In this document: piece after piece, positions 11,942 through 23,848 of the stretch | Layout of the letters: each line of letters starts with the position of its first letter | Numbering within the stretch: position 1 is the stretch's first letter | Origin: Cryptomeria japonica | Taxonomy: Eukaryota; Streptophyta; Pinopsida; Cupressales; Cupressaceae | NCBI RefSeq assembly: GCF_030272615.1 | Contig: NC_081409.1 | Span: forward strand, 532,560,291 to 532,624,290 | Length of the DNA stretch: 64,000 nt | Direction: 5' to 3' | Notes under the pieces: model-generated | Database searches by the model: none | Told to the model about the DNA's origin: nothing | Seen by the model: the letters and a program-made list of their open reading frames with translations, nothing else | Program-made: the position numbers and the translations under genes

Positions 11942-13273
11942 GATGGGGTGTTATTCAATGGAGTACAGTTGTGTATACCTAAGAGTTCCATGAGAGAATA
12001 TAATAAAGGAGAATCATAGTAGAGGTTTAGCTAGACATTTTAGCATTGACAAAATAGTTGCATTGGTGAGTGAGAAGTACTTTTGGGCCCAGGTTCATAA
12101 GGATGTTAAGAGATATGTGTTGATTTGTAGAGTTTGTCAAGTTGCAAAGGGTAGTAGTCAGAATGTGGGATTGTATAAACCTTTGATAGTACTAGTAAGA
12201 CCTTGGGAGCATATAAGCATGGATTTTGTACTTGGATTTCCTAAGACACTGAGAGAGAATGATTCTATATTTGTGGTAGTGGATATATTTTTGAAGATGA
12301 CTTATTTCATACCTTGTAAGAAGACATCAGATGCATTGCATGTAGTAGACCTATTTTTTAAGGAAGTGGTGAGATTGCATGGATTACCTAAGAGCATAGT
12401 TTTAGACAGAGACAATAAGTTTGTTGGCTATTTTTGGAGAACACTTTGGAAGAAGATGAAGATAGATTTGAAGTTCAGTTCTACTTTTCATCCACAGACT
12501 GATGGACAGATAGAAGTTGTTAACTAGAGTTTGGGAAATTTGTTGAGATGTTTAGTGGGAGATAAAACCAGAAGTTGGGATTTGATCCTTGCACAAGCAG
12601 AGTTTTCCTACAACAATTCAGTGAATAGGAGTACCGAAAAAACACCTTTTGAGATTATTACCAGAGTACATTGTAGAGGAATATCAGAATTGAGAGACAT
12701 TAGCAGTGAAGACCGGAAGAGTTCAGAAGTAGAAGATTTTGTAAATCACATGACAACATTGCACATTTAGATTAAACAACATTTGGAAGACATGAACAAC
12801 AAATATAAGGAGAAGGCAAATGAGAAGATGAGACATAAGGAATTTGAAGTTGGCGATGAAGTGATGGTATATCTGAGAAAAGAGAGATTCCTAGTTGGAA
12901 CTTATAATAAGTTGCAGATGAAGAAATTTGGACCTTGTAAGATTTTTGTGGATTTTTCAGTTTTGGGAATGCATATGAAGTGGAGCTACCAAATAGTCTA
13001 TGTATTTCACCTATATTCAACATTGCAGATCTTCATGGGTACCATGAACCATAATTCAATGAGGACAATGTTGCAGACTTGGAGAAACAATTTCCCCAGA
13101 AGAAATCTGATCAGATTGAAGAGATTTTGGATAGTAGGATTTGGCGTAGTACCCAGAATACTCAGTATAAGTAATATCCTGCGAAGTGGAAGGGAAGACC
13201 AGTTGAAGATTCATCATGGATTTCTCAGATAAAGGTAGATCACCTTGCTTTCCCTCAGACCCCAGTAAAGTGA
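11942..13273 (+). pseudogene. Chromovirus integrase and chromodomain relic
   Basis: A zinc-binding region (CRVCQVAKG, near 12130) precedes the integrase core. Its acidic residues are recognisable: Asp in SMDFVLGF, Asp in VLDRDNKF, and Glu in HPQTDGQIEVVN (near 12520). A stop follows directly. At 13121-13270 a chromodomain-like tail reads EILDSRIW, YPAKWKGRP and SSWISQ, with an in-frame TAA at 13172. In chromoviruses this domain steers integration by binding modified histones. Confidence 0.87.
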
Positions 13274-13304
13274 GAGGCTCATTTTTTCATTAACCCTGGA
13301 TGTC

Positions 13305-14108
13305 TGATGCAGGAGCATCCCCAGTTCACATCAATCTTGCATCAACCAAAAACATTTTCCTTTTTGTTTTGTTTTTTGTTTTTTGTTTTAGTTTTCCTTT
13401 CTATGTGTTCCACTTTTGGCTCACTAGATCCTGTGGAGTTGGATTCTACTTGAAGAATTGATCATCTTTCTTTCTTTCAGACCGCATCTCATTTGGATCA
13501 CTTACCGACAAGATATTGCTACCAGTTTCCTTGACAGTTTCTTGCTACCACTTGTTCTTTTCTTACAGTTTCCTAAGACCTATTCTGGTGATCTACCGCA
13601 ACCCATTCCGAAGCTTGCAGAGCCTTGAGAATTGATTTCAATGTTCCTTGGCATGTGGCTGGCCTTTTTTCCTATGATCTATGTTTTATCCTTTGGATTT
13701 TCCAAAGGAATCTCTTGGCGGAGGCTGACCTTGTTTATTTTGCATGTTAGGTCTTGTTCTTCAGGTTTTGATCCCTTTTGGGCTGACTGGATCCTTTGGA
13801 TTGATATATATTTGTAATCATGCTTTAGAATGAAATTAATTTAGAATCGATCAAAGTATGAGATAGATATATTATGCCTAGAAGATAGATCTTTCGATTC
13901 AAAGTCCCGGTTGTGACCTATTCTATTAGGCCAGTGTGTCGGTATGTTGTAACCCAGTTTTTACTAGTTGGATGTAATCAAATTTCATGCAATAAAACTA
14001 TCTATTCTACATTGCCTCCATCATATCTGTGTGTTTCTGTTGTGTTTACTCTTGCTGACTGGTCCTGATTGATATCCTTGAGGTCCCTCCTCACTGGTGA
14101 CTACTTCA
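13305..14108 (+). repeat. 3' LTR of the chromovirus
   Basis: 804 bp, starting TGATGCAGGAGCATCCCC and ending GTGACTACTTCA. It is clearly diverged from the 5' copy by substitutions and short indels, so the insertion is old. No clean polypurine tract is seen just upstream. Confidence 0.92.
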
Positions 14109-14519
14109 GGAAAGGACCATGTTCCTTTCCCTAGACATTATTTCTTCTATTGACCTTTTAATTTTTCCTAGAGACTGTGTCTTTTCCATTATGGTTGGAT
14201 CCCCTTTTAATATATATGCGGGCATTTATTTTCCCTAAGTCTGGCCTTAATGTTTCAACTTATATCTCCATGTTTAAGTACCAAGAAACTAAAAGTCCCA
14301 TGAATTTGCACGTGTTTAAATGAACGGTGATGTTATGACCCAAGTGGAAAAAATCTCAAAGGATAGCGACAAGTTTTGGGTGGACTTTGTAAAGCTGCAA
14401 GTAATGAATGAATAGATCGGATGACCCTCAACACAGTCCCGCGATGAAAGATGCAGAAAGTTTAAGGACCGCGACATCATGAGATGATGCCATGTGTCCC
14501 AGGAAAGAAGAATAAGTCC

Positions 14520-14730
14520 AATAGTGGGGCAACTTATAGAGTTGATATTAAGAGATGATTTGGCAATGCTTCATAAAAATTTTAATGGGCACACTTTCTA
14601 CATTGGAAGGTCAATATCAATATTGACTGATGGTGATCGCGCAATGTGTCATGCTGGATAGATCTATGATGGATATAGAGCCTTTTTCAAAAAGATTGAT
14701 TGGGACTATTCATTGTTATTCACACGGTAA
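14520..14730 (+). other. Coding-like remnant inside the 5' LTR
   Basis: It translates as a relative of the open frame at 27670-27894 in the sister LTR, sharing IELRLRDDLAILR-like and YIGRSISILT segments. This copy is interrupted by a stop (TAG near 14659). The protein family is not recognised. Confidence 0.45.
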
Positions 14731-15330
14731 AATAAAGGTAGAAGAAGAAAATATTGTTGACATGGAATAAATAGAGATGTGTCGAGTCATGTGGATGTTG
14801 ATTGATTCTCAAAAGGCTGATTTAGGAGGTGTTTTGTTGGGTCAAGTCGTATTAGTGGACAAAGCTGGAAGTATTAGAAGTGGCAATATTAGCAGGTTTT
14901 CATTGCCACAACAAAAAGAAGTTGAGATCTTTAGAAGGATCATAGTGATAAGCATGATTCATGAAATAGAAGCAAAGTGATCAAGGACCCACCAATAAAA
15001 TCATAGGATGCGTACTGTAAGAGATTCTCACACTAAGGCAAAAAATCAAAAAATTGTTATTCAGAAAATTTCAAAAGATAAGGACTCGATATCCAATAAA
15101 GGGGGATGCTGAAGAATATATTTTGTAGTCAAGAAATCTAGAAATTCGAAACAAAATTGTTCAAGTAAGGTGAACTTGGTCAGAAGCGCAGTGAATTGGC
15201 AGTTTGAGTCTGACAATGTTTTGATTCGATAGATATGATTTCTTGAATCCATTTGCTAGCAGGATGAGTAGAAAAGAATTGGATTGATGATTTTTACCAT
15301 GCATGAACACCACCAAAAAAGTATTTTCAT

Positions 15331-15340
15331 TATAAATACA
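15331..15340 (+). promoter_or_regulatory. Probable LTR TATA box (5' LTR)
   Basis: TATAAATACA in the context TTTTCATTATAAATA. The sister LTR has TATAAATATA at the matching place (28483). Conservation of the box between the LTRs supports a core promoter. Confidence 0.6.
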
Positions 15341-17100
15341 GTTGTGTGGTGTCTTGAATTGGTAGAAACAACAAGAAAATTCATTTTCTCAGAATGTTTT
15401 GAAATGGTGAAAATGATTTTTGACTAGTATCATGCTAGGAGTTACACTGAGCTCTGTGATATTGGATGGAATTCTTTTGGGAGTGAGTATGATTATAGTC
15501 GATGAAGTCTTGAAAGTGGGGAGGATAGTCGATGGAGGCTTGAAATTAGTTTCTTATTAAAAAAATCCCTGTAGGACTCATCCTCCATCTCTCCTCTATC
15601 ACTCATTGGCAGAGGGTTAAAGCAGGAGCCTTATAAAGGAAAAGGAGCAAAACAAGGTTGGGATTGGGGTGGCAATCGATCATCTCAGCAACAACATGGA
15701 AGCTACAATGCCTTCCTATCACTTTATTTTCCTCTATGAGCTCCTCTTTCCATTTTCTCTGATCCGGGGCATGAAGTTTGGAGGTCCTCCTCTAGTTTAG
15801 GGGCAACTTTATTTCTTGTTAGGATCTAATTTCCCTTCCCAAAGGGAAATGCTCTATAGAAAAAAGATGATGCATCTCATGGTCCATTTAGAAGCATCTA
15901 CAATGATAGTGGCATGACTCAAAAGGTTTTGTTTCTACCAAAATATAGTTAGGAATCTTGGTTCTACTTCATCATGAATGCCAGCATGGACAGTCTTTTG
16001 GGAGACTGTGAGAAATAGTTCTATAAAAAAGTTACAAGTGGTCTTATGAGCTTGTGACAGGTGTCTCCTCTAGCCTGAAGCTTGTTTGTTCCCTTGTTTC
16101 TATAAAAGGGAATTCAGGGCCATGCGATAGACATTGAGAAATTTGGTCCACAAGTTTGGATCCAAACCCTTGGTCATGCATAGTAAGTTTAGATGAAATG
16201 AGTAGGTTGTAATAGGAATTTGTAGAGAAAAAAAATGGGTTTTGTGTCTTATTTTGTTTTAAGCTCTTGAAGGAGTTATATGTAAGATAGTTTGTAATAC
16301 AAAAAAATTATTAAATGAATGCAAGCATAGTTCAAATTCATTTTCTCTAGTGGGTAACTCTGTTATATTTTGAATGAGTAAGATCAAGGGTTTTTCTCAT
16401 TCATTGAATTGTTGTGATGTATGCATTTTCTATCTTATGCTCTTATCTAAGGGGTCGATTAAATTTCTAGGATAGGATTTATAGACTGATGGGGCTTATA
16501 CATGGATTCTGATAAGTTTTTTTTGTTGGTATAGATAGATGATATGCACTATAAGGCAGTGTTATCTTAAGATCTCCAATTGTTAGATTAATGTTCCATT
16601 CTATTATATTTCATCTTATGTTTTACAATTTAGTTGTATAATTATTCATTTATAGTAATAGTTATTTACTCATAGCTCATCGAAAGTTTGTTATAAATTG
16701 ATAATATCAGAATATCTTTTGATTTCTGTATATGCCACTACTTGTCAAAAGTTGTCTCACGCTCCAAAGTCGGATGAGGATCACTGAGAGCTAGCCACTT
16801 TGTAGCATTCTCCCTCTTTGTTGAGCCCCTTTTAGGAGTGAGACCTTCCACTTTATTTTAATTTCATCTACAAGTGTGGTGCAAAGATTGCAAGAGCATT
16901 AAGGGATCACCCTCCAGGGTTTTGTAGAGCCTGAAGTGAAGAAGGGTTAGCATAATCCTTGTCGTATGTTTCTCCAAGTTCTTGAGTATCTCTAAAATAG
17001 TCTGGAGTTGGCCTCTCCACGCATGATTCGAGGGCCCGACTTGGTTCCTACCCTTGCGGCATTGTAAAACCTCTAGTGTGTGCAATCTGGGGAACCAGCA

Positions 17101-17420
17101 AAAATGGCGACTCTGCTGGGGACTTTTTAGTATCTCTGGTAAATAATTAAGCTATAATTAGTTTCCACATTGACCCATCTGAGTCACCAACAAAAATGGT
17201 GACTCTGCTAGGGATAGTTGTCCAGAATATTTGGTTAGAAAAGATTGAATCATCATATTGGTTGAGATTACCCCATCTAAGCCACCAACAAAAATGGTGA
17301 ATTTGCTGGGGATAGTTGTCTAGAATCTCTAGTTAGAAAAGATTGAATCATCATATTGGTTGAGATTACCCCATCCGAGCCACCAACAAAAATGGCAACT
17401 TTGCTGGGGACATCTACACA
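17101..17420 (+). repeat. Tandem primer-site leader repeat, about 98 bp x 4
   Basis: The primer-site-like TGGCGACTCTGCTGGGGA lies at 17105, four bases past the 5' LTR. Diverged copies begin at 17197 (TGGTGACTCTGCTAGGGA), 17295 and 17393, with spacings of 92, 98 and 98 bp. The DNA between them, GATTGAATCATCATATTGG and neighbours, is repeated too. This sequence type serves as the primer site in plant Tat/Ogre-like Gypsy elements. Only the first copy is in the canonical position. Confidence 0.8.
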
Positions 17421-18101
17421 GGATTTATGAGCTTATAAGGTTCTAGATCCTTTGTCAATTGAGTCAATTCTCATAAATGTTTCCTGAGAATTTGTTATAA
17501 TTCATCTTTCAATGTAAGTTTTGTCAAGATTGGTCCATATTTCAGGATTATTTCATAATATCTCACAAATTGTTGGTGGCAACTCTGAGATCTCTACACC
17601 AGTGTGCATTATTTGAAAAAGAACTAAAAGAGAATCACATAACTTGTAGTAGAGATGAAGGAGATTAGAGCTCTTATGATGAAGTACCCCGACAGGTTGA
17701 GGAAATAATTCACATGATGAAAAAGGAGGAGTTGCAGTACTGGTTTAGGATTAGATCAGACCTGAGAACCTAGAGAGGATGCACAAATATTTTCAGATCT
17801 ATCACTACAGTGAGCCAGAAAAGTTGATTTCCATCCACTACACTACTTCCAAGTACTTTGGATTTTCATGAGTCAAATGTATTTTCGTGAAAGTCATTTG
17901 TAGAAAATACTTCACTATCAAGTGAGATAAGCACTAAGGAAGGGAATGGTAGTAATCTTTTTACATACTTCTGAAAATTAGTCTGCTAATTTTGTAATAA
18001 GTTGAGTGAACTATGTTTCTGAGTCATACATTTTAGTATTGTAAGACTATTGAATAGATGCATTGTTGCTTTTATATCTCTAAGAAATATTCAATGTAAA
18101 C
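17421..18101 (+). other. Leader and possible decayed Gag N-terminus
   Basis: Between the primer-site repeats and the readable gag. A short reading from 17655 (MKEIRALMMKYPDRLRK) looks Gag-like but stops after 17 codons. The rest has stops in all frames. Confidence 0.4.
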
Positions 18102-19015
18102 GTGCAACATATGCAGTCATTGTCAAGCCATAAAAGAATGTTTTCTGTTGAAAGATATAGACCATTAAATTTTAATGGTATCCAAGGTTTACCAAACCCT
18201 ATTCCTACTAATGCTAGGGAACATTTACCAAGTTTTAATGGGAAAGGATTAGAATCAGCATGTCAACACCTGCAGAGGTTTTCTGTTTTGATAGGAGTGT
18301 AGACACCTAAAAATGTCTCATTGATCATATACTAGTTATTCCTCTAATTAGTTAAATAATTTTTTAATTATTTAATTAAGTTAATTGATCTTATTCTTCT
18401 AAATTCATATTTCGTCATCCTCTTACTAATTATTTCTATTTCAATTCTATCATCATTTAATCATTTAACCATTTTCTAATGTTAATTAAATTTATTATTT
18501 AATTAATTCTAATTAATTCTGATTAATTCCCCAATTTAAATAGTCTTTATTATTTAAATAATTCATTTTCAATTTCTATCTCTATTCATCTAATCATTAA
18601 CCCTTTTCAAAATATTAATTAAATAATTGTTATTTAATTAATTGTGATTTAATTCCTTTAATTTAAATAATCTTTATTATTTAATTAAAGTCCATTTCTA
18701 AATAATTAAATAGTTTCTTTAAATTATTTAATTAGCTAATTAATTCTTCTAATTCAAATTCCAAATCCCCAAATTCTAATTTCGTTTAATTTCATTAATT
18801 ATTCTAATTTCATTTAACTCCAAATTCAAATTCATATTCTTCTAATTTCAAATACATGTGAATGATTTCAAAAATCAAATTGAATTCCAAAGTCAAGTTC
18901 TAAATATATTCAAATAACAAATTGAATTTAAAATAAATTCAATATTTGAATTAAATCTCATGCAAAGATTAAATCAAAAATCAAAGTCAAAGTGCAAGCA
19001 CATGCTAAAACTAAT

Positions 19016-19465
19016 TGTGAGATTTTGCCAAGATCAAGAGCTCAATGAAATGTACAAAATAGAGACACAATATAGGACAAGAATAAACTTTATTCTCATC
19101 AATAGAAAATGATCAATAATCATAATTACATACAATGTAGATGAGCTTGCTTATATAGGCAAGGCTAGGGATATGTGGGCACACAAACATGACATGTGGC
19201 TCAATAAGAAACAAGGGTAGGTAGGAAATAGGTGTGGGTAGGTAGGAGAAATAATATAATAGTCCACATGAGGTGGATCGCCCATTGAATGTGGAGTGTA
19301 ACAACAAGATCAACACCATAAAAAGTTGAATTTCTCCTACACACACTATCCCAATGTGGCACAAACACCCAAGTGTCTCATACCCAAACTACTATGAAAT
19401 GCATTTCCTAAGTAAACTTAAGTAAGTGTAATAATATCCAAGATGAATAATTATTTACACAAACA
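19016..19465 (-). repeat. 3' LTR of Gag-protease element copy 2
   Basis: 450 bp with TG...CA ends and a near-match to 23399-23848. The TATA-like box CCTATATAAG lies at 19150-19159 on the minus strand. Confidence 0.93.
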
Positions 19466-19689
19466 CCCCCCCTTAAGTGCAACTTAGGGGAATGCACTTA
19501 AGTCTACAATGCAACTAGGCAATGCAAGATGGGTCCCGGCTATGAGGCCATGTTAGGTACCCATGTACAAATGCAAATGCATGAAAACCAATGCAATGAA
19601 AACTCTCACAAAGTGGGGAAAGAGAGAAAAACCCAATGGAAAAAAACCCTCCCCCAAAAGACAGATGAAAAACATACAAGAGAACTCTC

Positions 19690-21964
19690 ATAGAAGAATG
19701 TGAAGGACAAAACCCCATGTGAGGAAAAAGTCCCCCCCATATGAGAGAAGAAGAGAAGCTAGAAAGCCCCCCCTCAATGTGGAATCTACACCAATGATAG
19801 AAGCTCGATGTATAAAGAAACTGCTCCACGAACGTCGAACAACATTCTTCCCCTTAGGAAGAAACAAAACCAAAGGTGTATCCATGAAGTCTCCCCAATC
19901 ATGAAGGGAAGAAGTATGAAGAAAACTCATGATGAAAGGAATCTCTGAAAACTACTCAAGTGTCCCCATGTCGATGCTGAAAGATACCCCCTCCAAAGGT
20001 GGTAAACTGTGCCACACTGCTGAAAAAGGCACTCCAAGATCTAGTGGAGATGGATGTAGAACATGTCCCAAAGACTCACATGTCTCCTCAAAACATAAAG
20101 AGACCTCCTCCAACTACTATACATAAGTATCCACAATCATGTCAACCTCGAAAGAATGATCATGTAGAGAATGAACAAGAGGGTCAGAGTGTTCCCTCAC
20201 AACAATCGAAGAAGGATCACCTTCACCAAAGAGAAGATGAATGTCATCAATGATTTCGCCCAAATCTGCAATGTAGGATTCCATAAATAAACCTGCAATA
20301 TCTGTCAAGTAATCATCCCATGAATCTGAAGCTGGAAGACAATGAATATCCTGTTGCACTGAATCACATGAAGGAAAAACTGTCGCACTATATACATCAT
20401 CAGGTGCAATAGGTGATGTGATATCAATATGAGGAGATGAAATACAAGGCTCAAGAATGGGGTCACATGTGAGAATCCCCATGTTCAAGTGCCCAAAGTT
20501 CTCCTCAAAATTTGAACCATCACAAGAAGTGTGATCATCATGTATAGAATCATCAAATGTGAAATCATCATCATCAACAAAATCTGAAAAGGAGTATAAC
20601 CGAGATGCATGATCAACCACCCCAGTCGCAATGATAGCTCTAGTCTCCAAGTCTCTAATGAAAACTGAGTCAGGTGTGAACTCCACAACTCTCTTAGTTG
20701 TGCCATGTGTGATTTGATAGATAGAAAGGAGATTGTTTGTCAAGTGGGGTACACACAACACATCATTGAAGGAGTTATCCCCAATGTCAATAGATCCTTT
20801 CCCAATCACATCCATGTATGTATGATTGCCCATCAAAATTTGTGGCATGGTGCAAGGCTCAAATGTAGAGAACATAGACTACAAAGATGCCATATGATGA
20901 GAAGCCCCTGAATCTAGAAGCCATCTCTCTGAATCATGACTGATAGTAGCACATAGAGCTTTTCCTTTTCTTGTTCCAAAAGAGTGAGTCTTCCCACTTG
21001 TAGAAGCCATGAATGCTTGCCCTTTTCCTTTTGAATGTGAGGAAGTGGAAGTTGATGAATCATCCTTCTTGTAGACTTTAGGCAAATCAATGTTATGCTT
21101 TTTGATGATATGTGTAAGCTCATCAATCTTCTTAGAATGGCAACGATGCTCCTCATGACCAATCTTTTTACAATAAGCACAAGTAGGTCTCTCCCTCTTT
21201 GGTGAATTATCTCTCTTGGAAGAGGATGAATCTCCTTGTTGTGGAGAAGATGGTGCTTTTTCTTTAGGCTTTGATTGCCATTTCTTCTTGTTTGAGTTGT
21301 CCTTTCCTTTATTTCCTTTGTTCCCTTGATTTGCCACTAATTCTTGAGACTTAGAAGCCTTAAGAATGCCCATGCTTATCAACTTAGTTTGTTCCATCAT
21401 CAAAATTTCATTGAAAGCATCAAATGTAGGCATTGTGTAGCTTGAACCCATTGTCATCCTATGGGTTTGGAAACTAGAAACAAATGCTGCATATTCTTGT
21501 GGAAGCTTGCCTACCAAGTTGAATATCAATTGAGTATCCTTCTTATCAATGCCACAATCTTTGAGTTGTGCCCTCAACTCATTTGCCTTAGTGACATAAT
21601 CTTGTATAGTATCAAAGTTCTTGGGATCTAACATGGTGAGATCACTATCAATTTGATATCCCCTAATCTCATCAACTTGACCATACAAGTCTTGAAACTT
21701 TTGCCAAGCATCCTTGATTAGAGTACATTTCTCAATATGAAAAATGAGATCCTTTGATACATACTTTCTTAAGGTACCAATTGCCATGATATTTTTAGTG
21801 AGCCAATCCAAGTGACCAACTGGATCAACCTTAGGATCAGCGGGAGCAACAATAGTTCCATCAATGTAATGAGTGAGTCCTTTTTCCATAAGTTTACTCC
21901 ATGCATCAATTTTCCAAGTAGCATAATTATGAGGAGTTAAGAGAGGAAACTTAGAAGAACCCAT
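19690..21964 (-). pseudogene. Gag-protease polyprotein copy 2, broken by nonsense codons
   Basis: It starts at the ATG at 21964 (MGSSKFPLLTPHNYATW). Domains match copy 1: Copia Gag, a zinc knuckle (CAYCKKIGHEEHRC), and a protease with the canonical active site DSGASHHM. A single TAG near 20876-20878 stands where copy 1 has CAG, right after the active-site region. The frame then stays open to 20117, where two adjacent TAG codons stand where copy 1 has Gln-His. Homology continues to about 19690 in the acidic tail. The tail includes an Asp-rich stretch (DDDDFTFDDS) absent from copy 1. Confidence 0.87.
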
Positions 21965-23385
21965 AGTAGCAAAAAGGAAGGAACACAAGAGCACAAAAGC
22001 ACAAGAGACACCCCCCCAAATTTACTCAATCAAAGTACCCCCCCAAAAATGATGATTTTGGCACTTTATATGTAGTGCGTGTACAATAGGCCACTTGCAA
22101 AACAAGGCAAAGTGGAATTATGATGCAAATTTTACAACTTCTCAAATGAGATACAAGAGACTTCAATCAATAGTGCAATGAATCTAACTGAGATTCAAGC
22201 AAATATATAAGTACCAAGAGAGCCAAAAATGGCCAAAATCTGAAAGTACAATTTCTACTTACAATGGCATCAATCTGATAGGATCATGTGAAAGTAGACA
22301 AAAAAATACGCACCTTCAAAAAAAATGGCACCTGAAAAGGAGGTCGTATGACCCTAAACAAAGCCTCTGAAGTTGCAAAAACTGGGATTACTCAAGTACA
22401 GTCACCAAAAAATGCATTTTCTAAAAAAACAGTGCATCAAAATCAAAAAATTTCTTCACCACTGCGGACAGCACAAAATTATAGCCCATTTCAAAAAAAA
22501 TTGCTCGAAAAAAGGAGCAAAAATGAGCAAGATATCATCGTCTGAAGTTGAACTGCAAAATTAGAAATGCAAATGAGAGGGGCCTACAAAATTTTTGAAA
22601 AATGCTGATGTGGCATGACATCAGCAATTCACTATGTTAAATTTGACGGCCATATGACCATCACAAAAACTTCACCTCCCTGCTAACTGAGCGTCCGTAC
22701 TGTACGGACTGTTGACTGGTCGTACAGATGATGACGTGGCATTGTACGGATGGACTGCGTGGCATGAGTGACGTGGCATACAGAGGTCTGCATGTGTGTG
22801 CCACGTGGCGGGGTCCTGGCTATTGACTAGGTGTTTGCGTGGTGGTCGCCGAAGGTGACTGGACGGTCACCGGAGGCAGTGACTGGACTGGTGCCGTCGG
22901 TGGCCTGCAGAAGTCTCTGAGGGCCTGCAGAAGGCGGAGACCGGTAGGCAAGCTAGGAGTACTGGGTGCTCGGGCGGCGGTGGGTGACGGAGACGGCGGG
23001 TACAGGCACGGGCTAACAGCGGTAGGTCTGGACCGGTGCTGCAGACCTGCAGGGTACGACAAGTCACGGGGGGGTCTACGAACCCCCCAAAAATTGCTTT
23101 TTTTGATATTTTTTTTTTTTTTGAAAATTTTCCGAAATTTTTTATATTTTTTTTTTTGAAAAATATATAAATTTTTTTTGAAATTCGTACAATAATAGCA
23201 AAATTGGCGAAAAAATTTTCTCACCAAAATAGGCCGACTTTATAACCAAAATTCATGGAAACAGCCTTCTGGATGCAATGGCGGGGTCGGATCTGGTCTA
23301 GGATGCCTCCAAAAGACGTTTTCCTCAGATCTGCCTCTTGACGTCGCAATAATGCCTCTTCAAGACAAATCAATGAAGCCCCAAT
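21965..23385 (-). other. Leader of copy 2 with a GC-rich segment
   Basis: Beside the gag start the leader matches copy 1. Between roughly 22660 and 23100 it becomes GC-rich, unlike anything nearby. That part holds the perfect palindrome GTCCGTACTGTACGGAC (22693-22709), three ACGTGGC motifs (22734, 22771, 22803) and a GGGGGGT/ACCCCCC hairpin (23069-23088). Short open frames on both strands across 22839-23227 carry no recognisable domain and are best explained by GC content. Confidence 0.65.
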
Positions 23386-23398
23386 GGCTCTGATACCA
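23386..23398 (-). promoter_or_regulatory. Primer binding site, initiator-Met tRNA
   Basis: The minus strand reads TGGTATCAGAGCC directly against the 5' LTR, a perfect iMet site. The matching site in copy 1 has one change. Confidence 0.93.
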
Positions 23399-23848
23399 TG
23401 TGAGATTTTGCCAAGATCAAGAGCTCAATGAAATGTACAAAATAGAGACACAATATAGGACAAGAATAAACTGTATTCTCATCAATAGAAAATGATCAAT
23501 AATCATAATTACATATAATGTAGATGAGCTTGCTTATATAGGCAAGGCTAGGGATATGTGAGCACACAAACATGACATGTGGCTCAATAAGAAACAAGGG
23601 TAGGTAGGAAATAGGTGTGGGTAGGTAGGAGAAATAATATAATAGTCCACATGAGGTGGATCACCCACTGAATGTGGAGTGTAACAACAAGATCAACACC
23701 ATAAAAGGCAGAATTTCTACTACACACACTATCCCAATGTGGCACAAACACCCAAGTGTCTCATACCCAAACTACTATGAAATGCATTTCCTAAGTAAAC
23801 TTAAGTAAGTGTGATAATATCCAAGATGAATAATTATTTACACCAACA
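23399..23848 (-). repeat. 5' LTR of Gag-protease element copy 2
   Basis: 450 bp with TG...CA ends, next to the primer site. The TATA-like CCTATATAAG at about 23533-23542 (minus strand) marks the probable promoter. Confidence 0.93.

Larger units (their letters stand above)
7853..14108 (+). mobile_element. Ty3/gypsy chromovirus, full length but decayed
   Basis: A 6,256 bp element with LTRs at 7853-8633 and 13305-14108. The perfect 5 bp duplication GGAAA lies at 7848-7852 and 14109-14113. The empty site is visible in the sister LTR near 27275, where the sequence runs through uninterrupted. A tRNA-iMet primer site follows the 5' LTR. The domain order is Gag, protease, RT, RNase H, integrase and chromodomain, all on the plus strand. 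Many stops and frameshifts show it is inactive. Confidence 0.94.
7643..17100 (+). repeat. 5' LTR of the large-LTR element, split by a chromovirus
   Basis: 7643-7852 matches 27070-27281, and 14109-17100 continues the same alignment up to 30590. The segment between is a separate Gypsy element flanked by GGAAA. Without it the LTR is about 3.2 kb. It carries a TATA box at 15331 and a coding-like remnant at 14520-14720. Confidence 0.88.
19016..23848 (-). mobile_element. Non-autonomous Copia-type Gag-protease element, copy 2
   Basis: A complete 4,833 bp element, the same family as 2088-6282. Both LTRs are 450 bp. The primer site TGGTATCAGAGCC abuts the 5' LTR, and the polypurine tract CTTAAGGGGGGG abuts the 3' LTR. 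Flanks CTAAT (19011-19015) and CGAAT (23849-23853) form an imperfect 5 bp duplication. The LTRs differ at about 11 of 450 positions by eye, fewer than in copy 1, so this insertion looks younger. The leader is about 600 bp longer than in copy 1. Confidence 0.93.

Noticed and set aside
22839-23227. Overlapping open frames on both strands in the copy 2 leader
   Set aside because: High GC content suppresses stops on both strands, and neither translation resembles a protein.
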